A stretch of DNA of 64,000 nucleotides from Hyphococcus sp. (lineage in GTDB: Bacteria > Pseudomonadota > Alphaproteobacteria > Caulobacterales > Parvularculaceae). The position numbers and the translations under genes are program-made. The DNA lies in the NCBI GenBank assembly GCA_028281665.1, contig JANQJK010000026.1:186001-250000 (forward strand). The letters run 5' to 3'. A model generated the notes under the pieces. That model did not search any database. It saw only the letters and a program-made list of their open reading frames with translations, and was not told the origin of the DNA. Position 1 is the first letter of the stretch, and the number at the start of each line of letters is the position of its first letter. Positions 29,502 to 37,913 of this stretch are shown here, one piece after another.

Positions 29502-30260
29502 TCAGTGCGCGTGCGACCCGGCGATATTGTTGAGGACGAGGGCGACGACCCCGACGGCGACGCCAAGCTGCGCGAAAAGATATCCCCGGTTTTTGGGCGC
29601 CCGAAATGCGTGCGGTATGAGATGCACAATCAGCACGTATATGAGTGCGCCGGCTGCGGCCCCTAGCATCGCCGCCATGGGCGGTCCTTCGGTAAGCCAG
29701 ATTGCAGCGTTTGCGGCGATTGTTCCCGCAACCGTTGTCAACGACGCCGCGATAAATGCCAGCGCAATCGCGTTTACCCGCGACAGTCCCGCATGCGCCA
29801 ACAGGAAGAAGGCGATAATGCCTTCCGGAAACTCATGGGTCAGGAGGCCGCCCGTGGCGATCCAGCCCGTGAAGTGATCGTCCTTGAAGGCGGCGGCGTA
29901 AATCACGCCATCGAGAAACGAATGAGAGGCCAGCCCGATGATGGAAGCATACCCGAATGTGAGCGCCGCGCCCTCCGGGCTGCGACTGACCGCGAGCTGA
30001 ACGGCGATGCCGATCAGCACCATGGCGGCGAAACCGCCAAATATCCAGCCGATCCCGCCAAAGGAATAGTCCAGCGTTTCCGGAATCAGATGCAGGACGA
30101 CAGCGACGCTTAGAAGGCCGACGGCGAACGCCGAGAAGTAACCGGCGTTTCGTTCCGCGACGGCGCCGAATATGGCGACCGCAGCGATGCCGGCTGTGCT
30201 CACGGCAGCGGCGACTGCGGCGGCCGCAAGGCCGTCAATTTCCGAGAGTACCCCAAACAC
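29502..30260 (-). CDS. ZIP-family metal transporter
   Basis: A membrane protein of about 252 residues that would import zinc or another divalent cation. The family metal motifs are visible: LHLIPETLD, ASHSFLDG and the core helix THEFPEGI, with a C-terminal VHLIPHAF. I use a GTG at 30260 as start because it places the first membrane helix near the N-terminus; the frame stays open to an ATG at 30410, which would add 50 polar, atypical residues. A divergent CDF exporter lies next to it, so import and efflux of the same metal may be jointly controlled from the region 30261-30502. Confidence 0.8.
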   Translation of the reverse strand: MFGVLSEIDGLAAAAVAAAVSTAGIAAVAIFGAVAERNAGYFSAFAVGLLSVAVVLHLIPETLDYSFGGIGWIFGGFAAMVLIGIAVQLAVSRSPEGAALTFGYASIIGLASHSFLDGVIYAAAFKDDHFTGWIATGGLLTHEFPEGIIAFFLLAHAGLSRVNAIALAFIAASLTTVAGTIAANAAIWLTEGPPMAAMLGAAAGALIYVLIVHLIPHAFRAPKNRGYLFAQLGVAVGVVALVLNNIAGSHAH

Positions 30261-30502
30261 AACGCGGTGATCCCCTTCCTGGTCGGGCGCCCCACCGCGC
30301 CGGATCGCGGCGCACACTAGCAAGGATGATGTTATCACGTCACTCTTTTTTGACGATCCGGCGCAATTTGAAGCGAATTTGACGGAGGCGAAAATCCTTT
30401 TGCGTCTCACTCCCGTATTTCTTGCGACCGGGCGCCGTTAGGGACTAAGGTCGCCCCTGAAGGGGCCCCATCACTAGCGTTCGGAGAAAGCGCAGCCGAC
30501 GC

Positions 30503-31492
30503 ATGACAAATTGTACGCACCAGGTTGATGAAGGTGAGAAAAACAGTCGCCGGCTGATGCTCGCGCTGGGCGTAATTGTCACATTTATGGTCGTCGAAGT
30601 CATCGGCGGGATCGTTTCCGGCTCGCTGGCCCTGCTTGCCGACGCGACTCACATGCTCACCGATGCGCTTGCCCTCGGGCTCGCCGCAAGCGCTCAGATC
30701 TTCGCCATGCGTCCGGCGGATTCAAGTTTGCATTTCGGATATCGACGCGCGCAGGTTCTCGCGGCGTTCGTGAACGGCATACTGCTGGCGGTTCTGCTTG
30801 TCTGGATCATCTTTGAGGCAATCCAGCGTTTTGCGTCCCCGGTCGAAGTCAATGCGCCGCTCATGTTGTGGATCGCTGTTGCCGGCTTGCTGGCCAATGT
30901 CGTTGCGTTCCTGATTTTGCACCGGGGGAGCGCGGCGGATCTTAATATGCGCGGCGCCATGCTGCATGTGATCGGAGACTTGCTCGGGTCCGTTGCTGCA
31001 ATTGTTGCGGCGGTTGTTATCACCTTCACCGGATGGATGCGGATCGATCCGCTGCTGTCGATTCTTGTCGCGATCCTCATCGGCGTATCCGCGGTCAGGT
31101 TGATAAGAGAAGCAGGGTTTATTCTGCTGGAAGGGGCGCCGGCAAACATCGACTCCGAAAAACTCGCCGCCGGTCTCAGGACCGTCTCACCGGCAATCAA
31201 GGATGTGCACCATATTCGCATCTGGCAGATTACGCCCGATCAGCCGCGCATTACGCTGCATCTCTGTGTCGATCATGGGGAGGATGCCGCTTCCGCGCTT
31301 CGGTCGGCTAAAGACTTTCTCGCATCGGAATTCGGCATTCAACACAGCACCATCCAGATTGACGTTGGCGGCGATTGCCCGGATGTGCATGACGGCCTGC
31401 AAGCGCCCGTTACGTCGTCCACCGCTGCAAGAAAGACGGCGCCGGAGCCGCCGCGCACGGCGCCGCCGGCGGTGGCCGCGCCCAATCACTAA
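30503..31492 (+). CDS. cation diffusion facilitator (zinc efflux, CzcD/ZitB-like)
   Basis: A 329-residue H+-coupled metal exporter. Six membrane helices carry the two binding pairs: DATHMLTD (His50, Asp54) and HVIGD (His155, Asp159). HxxxD in both helices is typical for Zn/Cd transporters of the CzcD/ZitB type. A cytoplasmic ferredoxin-like domain follows (HIRIWQITPDQPRITLHL). The last 35 residues or so are a Pro/Ala-rich tail of low complexity. The end overlaps the convergent O-ligase gene by four bases. It is divergent from the ZIP transporter. Confidence 0.92.
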   Translation: MTNCTHQVDEGEKNSRRLMLALGVIVTFMVVEVIGGIVSGSLALLADATHMLTDALALGLAASAQIFAMRPADSSLHFGYRRAQVLAAFVNGILLAVLLVWIIFEAIQRFASPVEVNAPLMLWIAVAGLLANVVAFLILHRGSAADLNMRGAMLHVIGDLLGSVAAIVAAVVITFTGWMRIDPLLSILVAILIGVSAVRLIREAGFILLEGAPANIDSEKLAAGLRTVSPAIKDVHHIRIWQITPDQPRITLHLCVDHGEDAASALRSAKDFLASEFGIQHSTIQIDVGGDCPDVHDGLQAPVTSSTAARKTAPEPPRTAPPAVAAPNH

Positions 31493-32820
31493 ATACGCGC
31501 AATAGACGGGGCTGTTCGTGGCCTGCCGATGCCCGGCGCGGTTGTCGCCGGCGCCTGCGCATTTCCATATCGTGGCTGCGCAGCAGCCGGGCGCGGCGTC
31601 ATATGAACAAGTGCGGCCGCGCACGCGATGAGAATCAGGTATCCGTACCACATCTCCATTGACACGGATGCGCCTCCCACCGCGAACACCACCAGAGAAA
31701 ACTGGATCGCGCGGGCAAGTTCCGGTTTCCACGGTTCCATTTCGGGTTCGCGCCGCCGCGCGAAGACTGACCACGCGGCGAAAAATCCGGACGCGTAAAG
31801 ACCGAGATAAAGCGCGAGGCCGACAAATCCGGCGCCTCCAAGCATTTCAAAGTAAATGCTGTGCGCGGCCCGCGCGCCCTCGGCGCGTTGCGTATCGACG
31901 GTGCGGGCGACTTCCGGGAGGTAAGGATTGCGAAGGCCCGCGCCGGTGATCGGGTGGGCGGCGCCAAGCTTTGCGTTGATGACCCATGCATCGACCCGGC
32001 CCATGAAGGATTTGTCTTGCGTCGCGGTCGTTATGGTCGTCATGCGGTCGGTCCATTTGGCCGGCATGAACATGATGGCGGGCGCCAGCAGCGCAAACGC
32101 AGCGGCGGCGAGCGCAAATTTGTGCCGCGAACGAAACCACATCACGACGCCGAAGATCGCCAGAGCGACAAACCCGCCCCGCGAATGCGTTCCGAGGATC
32201 GCCATTACAGAAAGGATCAGCAACGCGGCAAGTCCGAGCCGCAACCAGGCCGCTTTCGCCTGAGAGCGCAGATAAAGCATGAGCGGCAGAACGGTCGCCG
32301 TCGCGATCCCGAAGTGGTTGTTGTCCTCGATGATTGTGTCCGGGAGCCCCTGGACGCGAAACTCGCCCAGCGTGATGGCGGTGAAAAGCGCACCCTTCGC
32401 CGCAAAAAAACCAATCCCCGCGACAATCACCCAGAGCAGGGCGTGAAGCCTAAGTTTCGATGTCGCCATCTGCGCGCAGAGCAGGACGAATAGCAGTGTT
32501 TTGAGAAACCGGTCCGTATGGGGCGCGGAGTTTTCCGGACTAAGCGAGAAAAACTGCGCCACCGTTAACCATCCCGCCAATCCCAGGATGAGCGCAATGA
32601 CGGGATCGAAGCGAAACTTCATCGCTTCGCCGGAGACAACATAGGCGAACACCGTCACGGCGGCGATCACGAGGTTAAGGGGAACGCCGTAAACGCCGTA
32701 AGCAATCTGGTGCGGGGTCATGATGGAGAACCACGCCCAGGCGACAACGCCGACAAAGGGTCTGCGCAAGGCGAGCGCCAGAAGCGTCGCGACGGCGCTT
32801 AAAAGGAGAAAATCGCGCAT
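31489..32820 (-). CDS. O-antigen-ligase-like protein, exosortase-A-associated type
   Basis: A 443-residue membrane protein with the Wzy/WaaL-type layout: many helices and a large periplasmic loop (FMGRVDAWVINAKLG ... GAGLRNPYLPE ... AHSIYFEMLG). The N-terminal ALRRPFVGVVAWAWFSIMTP and the GTHSRGG segment match the putative O-glycosylation ligase that accompanies the exosortase/PEP-CTERM system in many proteobacteria. It would attach or polymerise glycan on lipid or protein acceptors. No exosortase or glycan operon is next to it, so it stands alone here. Confidence 0.78.
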   Translation of the reverse strand: MRDFLLLSAVATLLALALRRPFVGVVAWAWFSIMTPHQIAYGVYGVPLNLVIAAVTVFAYVVSGEAMKFRFDPVIALILGLAGWLTVAQFFSLSPENSAPHTDRFLKTLLFVLLCAQMATSKLRLHALLWVIVAGIGFFAAKGALFTAITLGEFRVQGLPDTIIEDNNHFGIATATVLPLMLYLRSQAKAAWLRLGLAALLILSVMAILGTHSRGGFVALAIFGVVMWFRSRHKFALAAAAFALLAPAIMFMPAKWTDRMTTITTATQDKSFMGRVDAWVINAKLGAAHPITGAGLRNPYLPEVARTVDTQRAEGARAAHSIYFEMLGGAGFVGLALYLGLYASGFFAAWSVFARRREPEMEPWKPELARAIQFSLVVFAVGGASVSMEMWYGYLILIACAAALVHMTPRPAAAQPRYGNAQAPATTAPGIGRPRTAPSIARI

Positions 32821-32880
32821 TGCGCTCCAGGGCTTTCAACCGAATCCAGCGGCGGCGCGAGAAGCGCCTAACCGCAGCAT

Positions 32881-33891
32881 TCAAGTATCGGGCCGTCCGC
32901 CGTCTTCGTCAGCGGCATGGTAAACGCCGCGGGCGATTGCGCGGGCGAGGCAGTCCGCCGCCGCAGCGCCGATTGTCGTCACGGTTAACGCACGGGCTCG
33001 CTCGTCGCTCGTAACGGGCGTCGCTGCGGTGGCGACGGAAAAAACGACGTCCCCGTCAAACAACGTATGCGCCGGCCGGATCGCGCGGGCGATCCCGTCG
33101 TGCGCCATGATGGCGACGCGCTTTGCTTCGACGCCGGTGAGGTCCGCGGATGTTGCGACAATGGCAAGCGTGGTATTCGTTCGCGGCTCAAGCCCGCTGA
33201 TGCGGGCAAGGGGCGGAATAGGATCCGCGACGTCGCCAGCCGCCGGCGGTTTTCGCCCGCCGAACTCTGCGCCGATTTCCCATGGCCAGGCGTAATATGT
33301 TTCGCCGTCCGGCAGATAAGGCGATCCGATGGGGTTTGCGGCGACCAGTGCCGCCACCGTGACGCCGTCATCCAGCGTTAACGACGCTGAACCAAGACCG
33401 CCCTTTACGCGGCCGGCCATGGCGCCGCGCCCGGCGCCGACAGCGCCAAGCTCGAATTCTTCGCCAGCGTTTTCGCAGGCCGCGGCGCCGAGCCGCGCAT
33501 AGGGCGTGTTGTCGCCCCAGTTCTTGTCGCCGCCATTGGCGAGGTCGTAGAGCGCTGCCGCCGGCGCAATCGGAACAGCCGGCGTATTCGGCGCCAACCG
33601 CAATCCGACATTGGCGCTGGAAAGGGCTTGCGTGACCCCGTCCGCCGCCGCAAGGCCGAAAACGGACCCTCCAGCCAGTACGAATGCGTCCGCGCGCCCG
33701 ACGAGATTCGCCGTATCGAGAACGTCCGTTTCCCGGGTCGCCGGCGCGCCACCGCGAATATCGACCGCAGCGACAAACGACTCCGCGCATCGCAACACCG
33801 TAACGCCGCTTCTTACGGATTCATCGGTGGCGTTGCCGACACGCAGGCCGGCGACATCTGTTATGAGATTGCGTGGTCCGGGCTTCGGCAA
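32881..33891 (-). CDS. P1-family peptidase (DmpA/BapA, S58)
   Basis: A 336-residue Ntn-hydrolase-type aminopeptidase of the DmpA/beta-aminopeptidase family. The N-terminal ITDVAGLRVGNATD is the family opening, and the self-cleavage/nucleophile region is KGGLGSASL with Ser168 as the probable new N-terminal nucleophile. GGSVFGLAAADGV and TNTTLAIVATSADL are further conserved stretches. No signal peptide is seen. The substrate (D- or beta-aminoacyl peptide, or amide) is unknown. It is divergent from the DUF2520 gene, 87 bases away. Confidence 0.87.
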   Translation of the reverse strand: MPKPGPRNLITDVAGLRVGNATDESVRSGVTVLRCAESFVAAVDIRGGAPATRETDVLDTANLVGRADAFVLAGGSVFGLAAADGVTQALSSANVGLRLAPNTPAVPIAPAAALYDLANGGDKNWGDNTPYARLGAAACENAGEEFELGAVGAGRGAMAGRVKGGLGSASLTLDDGVTVAALVAANPIGSPYLPDGETYYAWPWEIGAEFGGRKPPAAGDVADPIPPLARISGLEPRTNTTLAIVATSADLTGVEAKRVAIMAHDGIARAIRPAHTLFDGDVVFSVATAATPVTSDERARALTVTTIGAAAADCLARAIARGVYHAADEDGGRPDT

Positions 33892-33978
33892 GGGTCCCGT
33901 CCTTTGTTTATCGGACAGACAGTATACTGTGTCGCCGGCAAATCTGTCTAACGGTCAATCCCACCCTGCGGAGGCGAA

Positions 33979-34698
33979 ATGGCGAGATACGCGATATTTG
34001 GCGCCGGGCGCGTCGGCGTAAACATGACACGCTATCTGACCGATCTCGGGCATCAGGCATCCCTGATTTCCCATTCTGAGGCGGTGTCAGATGCGGATGG
34101 CTGTCGCGGCGAAATCCGCGCCGCGGACATCGTCGCCGCCGCTGTGCCGGATGACGCACTTGCTGGCTGGCGCGATCAATGGGCGCGGGACCTCGGCGGC
34201 AAGGCGGCGATCCATTTCTCCGGCGCCGCGCGCATTGAAGGGGTTTATGCCTTCCATCCGCTTTACTCGTTTCCACAGACGGTCGTTCCGGCGGCGACTA
34301 TGAAACAGGTCGCGTTCGCATGCCCGAAGGGCGGACCTTCTTTTGGCGACATATTTCCCGGCGCCGAAAACCCAAACTTTGAAATCGCCGACAAAGATCG
34401 CGCGCGATATCACGCGCTCGCCGTTCTGAGCGGAAACTTTGCCGCCTACCTTTGGAACGAAACGGCGAAGGAACTGTCGGAATTTTCAGGACTGAAGCCC
34501 GAGACGGTGATGGGCGGCTATCTGTCGTCGATTATCGATCGTTTTCTGGAATCGCCGGAAGGGTCCCTGACTGGGCCGGTTGCGCGCAAAGACGAAAAGA
34601 CTGTTGCGGCGAATCTCGACGCGCTCAGTTCGACACCGAAGCTGCGGGGGCTTTATGAGGCGTTTCTGAAAGCGGCGTGGCCGGACTATCCGTCCTAG
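33979..34698 (+). CDS. Rossmann-like DUF2520 protein, candidate ketopantoate reductase
   Basis: A 239-residue protein with an N-terminal NAD(P)-binding fold (IFGAGRVG, residues 6-13) and a helical C-terminal DUF2520 domain (KELSEFSGLKPETVMGGYL). The segment VYAFHPLYSFP is a typical DUF2520 stretch. A strong ribosome site, GGAGG, lies 4 bases before the ATG. The gene is in a pantothenate cluster: its end overlaps convergent panD by four bases, and panC and panB follow, but no panE is present. This supports, as inference, that it reduces ketopantoate to pantoate; I recall a DUF2520-like PanG in Francisella but could not check it. Confidence 0.8.
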   Translation: MARYAIFGAGRVGVNMTRYLTDLGHQASLISHSEAVSDADGCRGEIRAADIVAAAVPDDALAGWRDQWARDLGGKAAIHFSGAARIEGVYAFHPLYSFPQTVVPAATMKQVAFACPKGGPSFGDIFPGAENPNFEIADKDRARYHALAVLSGNFAAYLWNETAKELSEFSGLKPETVMGGYLSSIIDRFLESPEGSLTGPVARKDEKTVAANLDALSSTPKLRGLYEAFLKAAWPDYPS

Positions 34699-35054
34699 GA
34701 CTTTATTGAATCGACTTCGTTGTCTTTCCCGAGAATAACGACGCAGGGTTTATGGTCCTGGGCTTCTTCCAGGGACATTTGCGCAAAGCTTGCAATGATG
34801 ACCGTGTCGCCCTTCGCAAAATGGCGGGCCGCTGCGCCATTCACGGCGATGGCGCCGGACCCGCGCTCGGCGGGAATGATATAGGTGACGATCCGGGCGC
34901 CGCTGTTGACGTTCCAGATATGAATTTCCTCGTTGACGAGCATTCCCGACGCTTCGAGAAGGTTCTCGTCTATTGCGCACGAGCCCTCATAGTGCAGGTC
35001 GCATTCCGTAACCGTCGCGCTATGCAGCTTGGCGCGCATCATTGACAGCAGCAT
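34695..35054 (-). CDS. panD: aspartate 1-decarboxylase
   Basis: A 119-residue PanD, which makes beta-alanine from aspartate for pantothenate. The self-processing site is YEGSCAID, with cleavage between Gly24 and Ser25 to form the pyruvoyl group. Other conserved parts are TECDLHYEG, EEIHIWNVNSGAR, AERGSGAIAVNGAAA and DTVIIASF. The length is normal. It is divergent from panC (108 bases apart) and its stop overlaps that of the DUF2520 gene on the other strand. Confidence 0.96.
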   Translation of the reverse strand: MLLSMMRAKLHSATVTECDLHYEGSCAIDENLLEASGMLVNEEIHIWNVNSGARIVTYIIPAERGSGAIAVNGAAARHFAKGDTVIIASFAQMSLEEAQDHKPCVVILGKDNEVDSIKS

Positions 35055-35162
35055 TTCGTTCGTCTCCGTCCTAAATCTTCTCTATCGGTTTCGGTTTGGC
35101 GCGCCGGCGCCGCTCATGCTAGGAGCGCGGCCGGAAACTAGCGCAGCTTGATGTAGGCGACC

Positions 35163-36020
35163 ATGATTATTTGTCGGACCAAACAGGAAGTTCAATCGCT
35201 GATGGGCGACTGGCGCGGCGAGGGGCGCTCCATCGGCGTGGTCCCAACCATGGGTGCGCTTCACGAAGGCCATCTTTCTCTGATGGATATCGCGGCGCGC
35301 CAATGCGACCGGACTGTCGCTACGATTTTTGTCAATCCCTTGCAGTTCGCGCCCCATGAGGACTTTGACGCTTATCCGCGCGATCTTGAAGGCGACGGCG
35401 CGGCGCTCTCGGATCGCGGTTGCGACGCGCTGTTTGCGCCGGATCGATCGGCGCTTTTTCCGGCCGATTTCTCCACCAACATTTCCGTCGCGGGCGTCGG
35501 CGAAAATCATTGCGCCGTCGCGCGGCCCCATTTCTTTGACGGGGTGGCGACGATCGTTGCAAAGCTCCTGCTGATCCTGCGTCCCGATGCGGCTGTTTTC
35601 GGCGAAAAGGACTTCCAGCAGCTTGCCGTCATCCGGCGTATGGTGCGCGATCTTGATATTGACGTGCGCATTCTCGGCGGACCGATTGTTCGCGAGGCCG
35701 ACGGTCTCGCCATGTCGTCGCGCAACCAGTATCTGTCCGCCGAGGAGCGCGCGATCGCGCCGGCGCTTTTCCGGACGATTCGGGAGGCCGGCGAGACGAT
35801 CTCTGCTCCGGGCGCGCGATGGGACGACGTCTGCGAGCGGGCGACTAAGGCCATTATCGCGGCCGGCTTTTCGTCCGTCGATTATGTCAATTTTGTCGAT
35901 GCCTCGACGCTCGATCCCCTTGAGCGTGCGGGCCCCGAAGGCCGCATCCTTGCCGCGGCGCGCCTTGGCGAAACGCGGCTGATCGACAATATCGCCGTTG
36001 CGCCCGTTCGCGCCGCTTAA
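35163..36020 (+). CDS. panC: pantothenate synthetase
   Basis: A 285-residue PanC, which joins pantoate and beta-alanine with ATP. The nucleotide motif is PTMGALHEGHLSL (His34 and His37), with FVNPLQFAPHEDFDAYPR, FGEKDFQQL and the KMSKS-like loop MSSRNQYL. All are in the usual order. It lies between panD (divergent) and panB (convergent, 16 bases apart), so the pathway genes are together but in three transcription units. Confidence 0.96.
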   Translation: MIICRTKQEVQSLMGDWRGEGRSIGVVPTMGALHEGHLSLMDIAARQCDRTVATIFVNPLQFAPHEDFDAYPRDLEGDGAALSDRGCDALFAPDRSALFPADFSTNISVAGVGENHCAVARPHFFDGVATIVAKLLLILRPDAAVFGEKDFQQLAVIRRMVRDLDIDVRILGGPIVREADGLAMSSRNQYLSAEERAIAPALFRTIREAGETISAPGARWDDVCERATKAIIAAGFSSVDYVNFVDASTLDPLERAGPEGRILAAARLGETRLIDNIAVAPVRAA

Positions 36021-36036
36021 ATCAAAACACGCCATC

Positions 36037-36861
36037 TCAGTCGCCATTGTCGTTGGCGTAGACTTCAGCGTCGGACGGAAACTGGCGTTTCCGAACGGCG
36101 GCTGCATAATCCGCGACGGCGGCGTCAATCGTTTCACGAAGCTGTGCAAAGCGGCGCACGAATTTCGGTGTACGGTCGAACATGCCGAGCAAATCCTCCG
36201 TAACGAGAATTTGTCCGTCGCAGGCCGGCGACGCGCCAATGCCGATCGTTGGAATGTCGATCTGCGCGGTTATTTCCCGCGCAACCGGCTCGACGACGCC
36301 TTCAAGAACAACGGAAAAGGCGCCTGCGGCGTCAACGGCGTCAGCATCGGCGCGAAGCGCATCGCACTCTTCCTGCGTCTTCCCGACAATCCGGTACCCG
36401 CCGGTCGCCCGGACCGCCTGTGGCCGTAATCCGATATGGGCCATGACAGGAATGCCGCGCTCGACGAGAAAACGAATTGTGTCAGCCTGGGTAACGCCGC
36501 CCTCAAGTTTTACGGCGTCGGCGCCGGTTTCCTTCAGGACAAGCGACGCGTTTTTGAAAGCGACGTCGGCGCTGGCTTCGTACGATCCGAACGGCATGTC
36601 GACGACGAACAGCGAATTGGGATTAGCACGCGCGACGGATCGTGCGTGAAGCAACATCTCATCCATCCCGACCGGTATGGTTGAGTCGTGGCCGTGCAAT
36701 ACCGTTCCCACTGAATCGCCGACCAGCAAGACATCAACATGAGGGTCAAGAATTTCCGCCATCATCGCGGTGTACGCGGTCAGGCAGACAAAGGGGTCGC
36801 CGTCTTTGCGGCGACGAATATCGGTTACCGAAGTTTTTCGGCGAGGTCTCACGGACGACAT
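36037..36861 (-). CDS. panB: 3-methyl-2-oxobutanoate hydroxymethyltransferase
   Basis: A 274-residue PanB, which adds the one-carbon unit from methylene-THF to ketoisovalerate, giving ketopantoate. The metal and substrate segments are seen: LLVGDSVGTVLHG, VVDMPFGSY, KLEGG, VMAHIGLRPQ, the catalytic Glu region FSVVLEGV, and IGIGASPACDGQILV. The C-terminus is a basic/acidic tail. About 250 bases of non-coding sequence upstream (36862-37112) hold an imperfect 15-base direct repeat (36952-36966 and 37017-37031, CGG[T/C]CATTTTTCTCG). Confidence 0.95.
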   Translation of the reverse strand: MSSVRPRRKTSVTDIRRRKDGDPFVCLTAYTAMMAEILDPHVDVLLVGDSVGTVLHGHDSTIPVGMDEMLLHARSVARANPNSLFVVDMPFGSYEASADVAFKNASLVLKETGADAVKLEGGVTQADTIRFLVERGIPVMAHIGLRPQAVRATGGYRIVGKTQEECDALRADADAVDAAGAFSVVLEGVVEPVAREITAQIDIPTIGIGASPACDGQILVTEDLLGMFDRTPKFVRRFAQLRETIDAAVADYAAAVRKRQFPSDAEVYANDNGD

Positions 36862-37112
36862 GGCGCGGCCCTTCCGCTATTTCAAAGCGCAGCACGCATC
36901 GCATTTCACGATACGTTTGAACTTCCAACGGATGCGCAGCTCACCCTAAAGCGGTCATTTTTCTCGTCCGCCAAGGCGTACTCCGTGTGCAGCGCCGCGA
37001 ATTCAACCTGTGAAAACGGCCATTTTTCTCGGCTTTGGCGCGCTGTACGGTTCGCGAGGCTTAAATAGTCGAAAATTCCAAGGATTTCAATGTGACGGGG
37101 CCGTGACAGTGG

Positions 37113-37910
37113 CTAGTCGCGGTCAAGAAACCGCGAGACGGCGGAAACAAAGGCTTCCGGCTGGTCCCAGTGCACGGAATGGGCGGCGTCCGGAAGGACT
37201 TCAAACGCAGAGTTCGGCAGCGCCGCATAGCATTGACGCATATCTGCGAGCGGAAAAAGCAGGTCGTCTTCTCCGGCGATCGCCAGCATTTTCGCGGAGA
37301 TTTTTTCAAGACTTGTCGACAAATCGGCACCCTGCAACAGATCGCACTGTCTTCGCATGTCGTCGACCGACTGTTTGTGGGGATACCCGATAGCGAGGGC
37401 GATGGCGGCTTCGACGGCGCGCGTATCGTTAAAAAAATGACGGCTAAAAACCCACGTGAAGAAGGATCGTTGCCAGTGCTCGTCCGGTGCGCCGGCTTCG
37501 CGAAGCGCGACAAGGTTTTCGATAACGGCGCGCGCGTGGGCGCCGGGCCTTGGATGGCTGGCGGCGATGATTACCTTACCGACGCGGTCGGGCCGGTCGG
37601 CGGCGAGATCCATGGCGATAAGCCCGCCCATGGAGTGGCCGATTACATCCACATGACGTAATCCCAACCGGTCGAGCAGGGCTACGCAGTCGTCAGCGCA
37701 GTTACGAAGGCTATCCGTTGCGCCGGTCGCGCGAGTGCGTCCACAGTAACGGTTGTCGGGCATGATCAATCGCCGCGATCGCGACAACGCCGGCGCCACC
37801 GGCGCCCAACTTGCCGAGTCGCTGCCGAAACCGGCGATCAACAGGAGCGGCTTGCCTTCACCGGCCGTCTGGTAGTGCAGGTCTATTCCGTTTGCGGACA
37901 AATACGGCAT
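37113..37910 (-). CDS. alpha/beta-fold hydrolase at the end of the hut operon
   Basis: A 265-residue soluble alpha/beta hydrolase. Nucleophile GHSMGG (Ser93), the oxyanion segment LLIAGFGSDSASW, the strand ending DNRYCGRTR, an acidic residue in AGEDDLLFP, and a His in DAAHSVHW form the usual set. It resembles 3-oxoadipate enol-lactonase or similar esterases, but I cannot name the substrate. It starts 3 bases after the hutU stop, so it is very likely co-transcribed with the histidine genes; a role there is not part of the standard pathway. Confidence 0.82.
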   Translation of the reverse strand: MPYLSANGIDLHYQTAGEGKPLLLIAGFGSDSASWAPVAPALSRSRRLIMPDNRYCGRTRATGATDSLRNCADDCVALLDRLGLRHVDVIGHSMGGLIAMDLAADRPDRVGKVIIAASHPRPGAHARAVIENLVALREAGAPDEHWQRSFFTWVFSRHFFNDTRAVEAAIALAIGYPHKQSVDDMRRQCDLLQGADLSTSLEKISAKMLAIAGEDDLLFPLADMRQCYAALPNSAFEVLPDAAHSVHWDQPEAFVSAVSRFLDRD

Positions 37911-37913
37911 GCG

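Noticed and set aside
35082..36239. 385-codon open frame on the minus strand
   Set aside because: It covers panC in antisense; panC is complete with all motifs.
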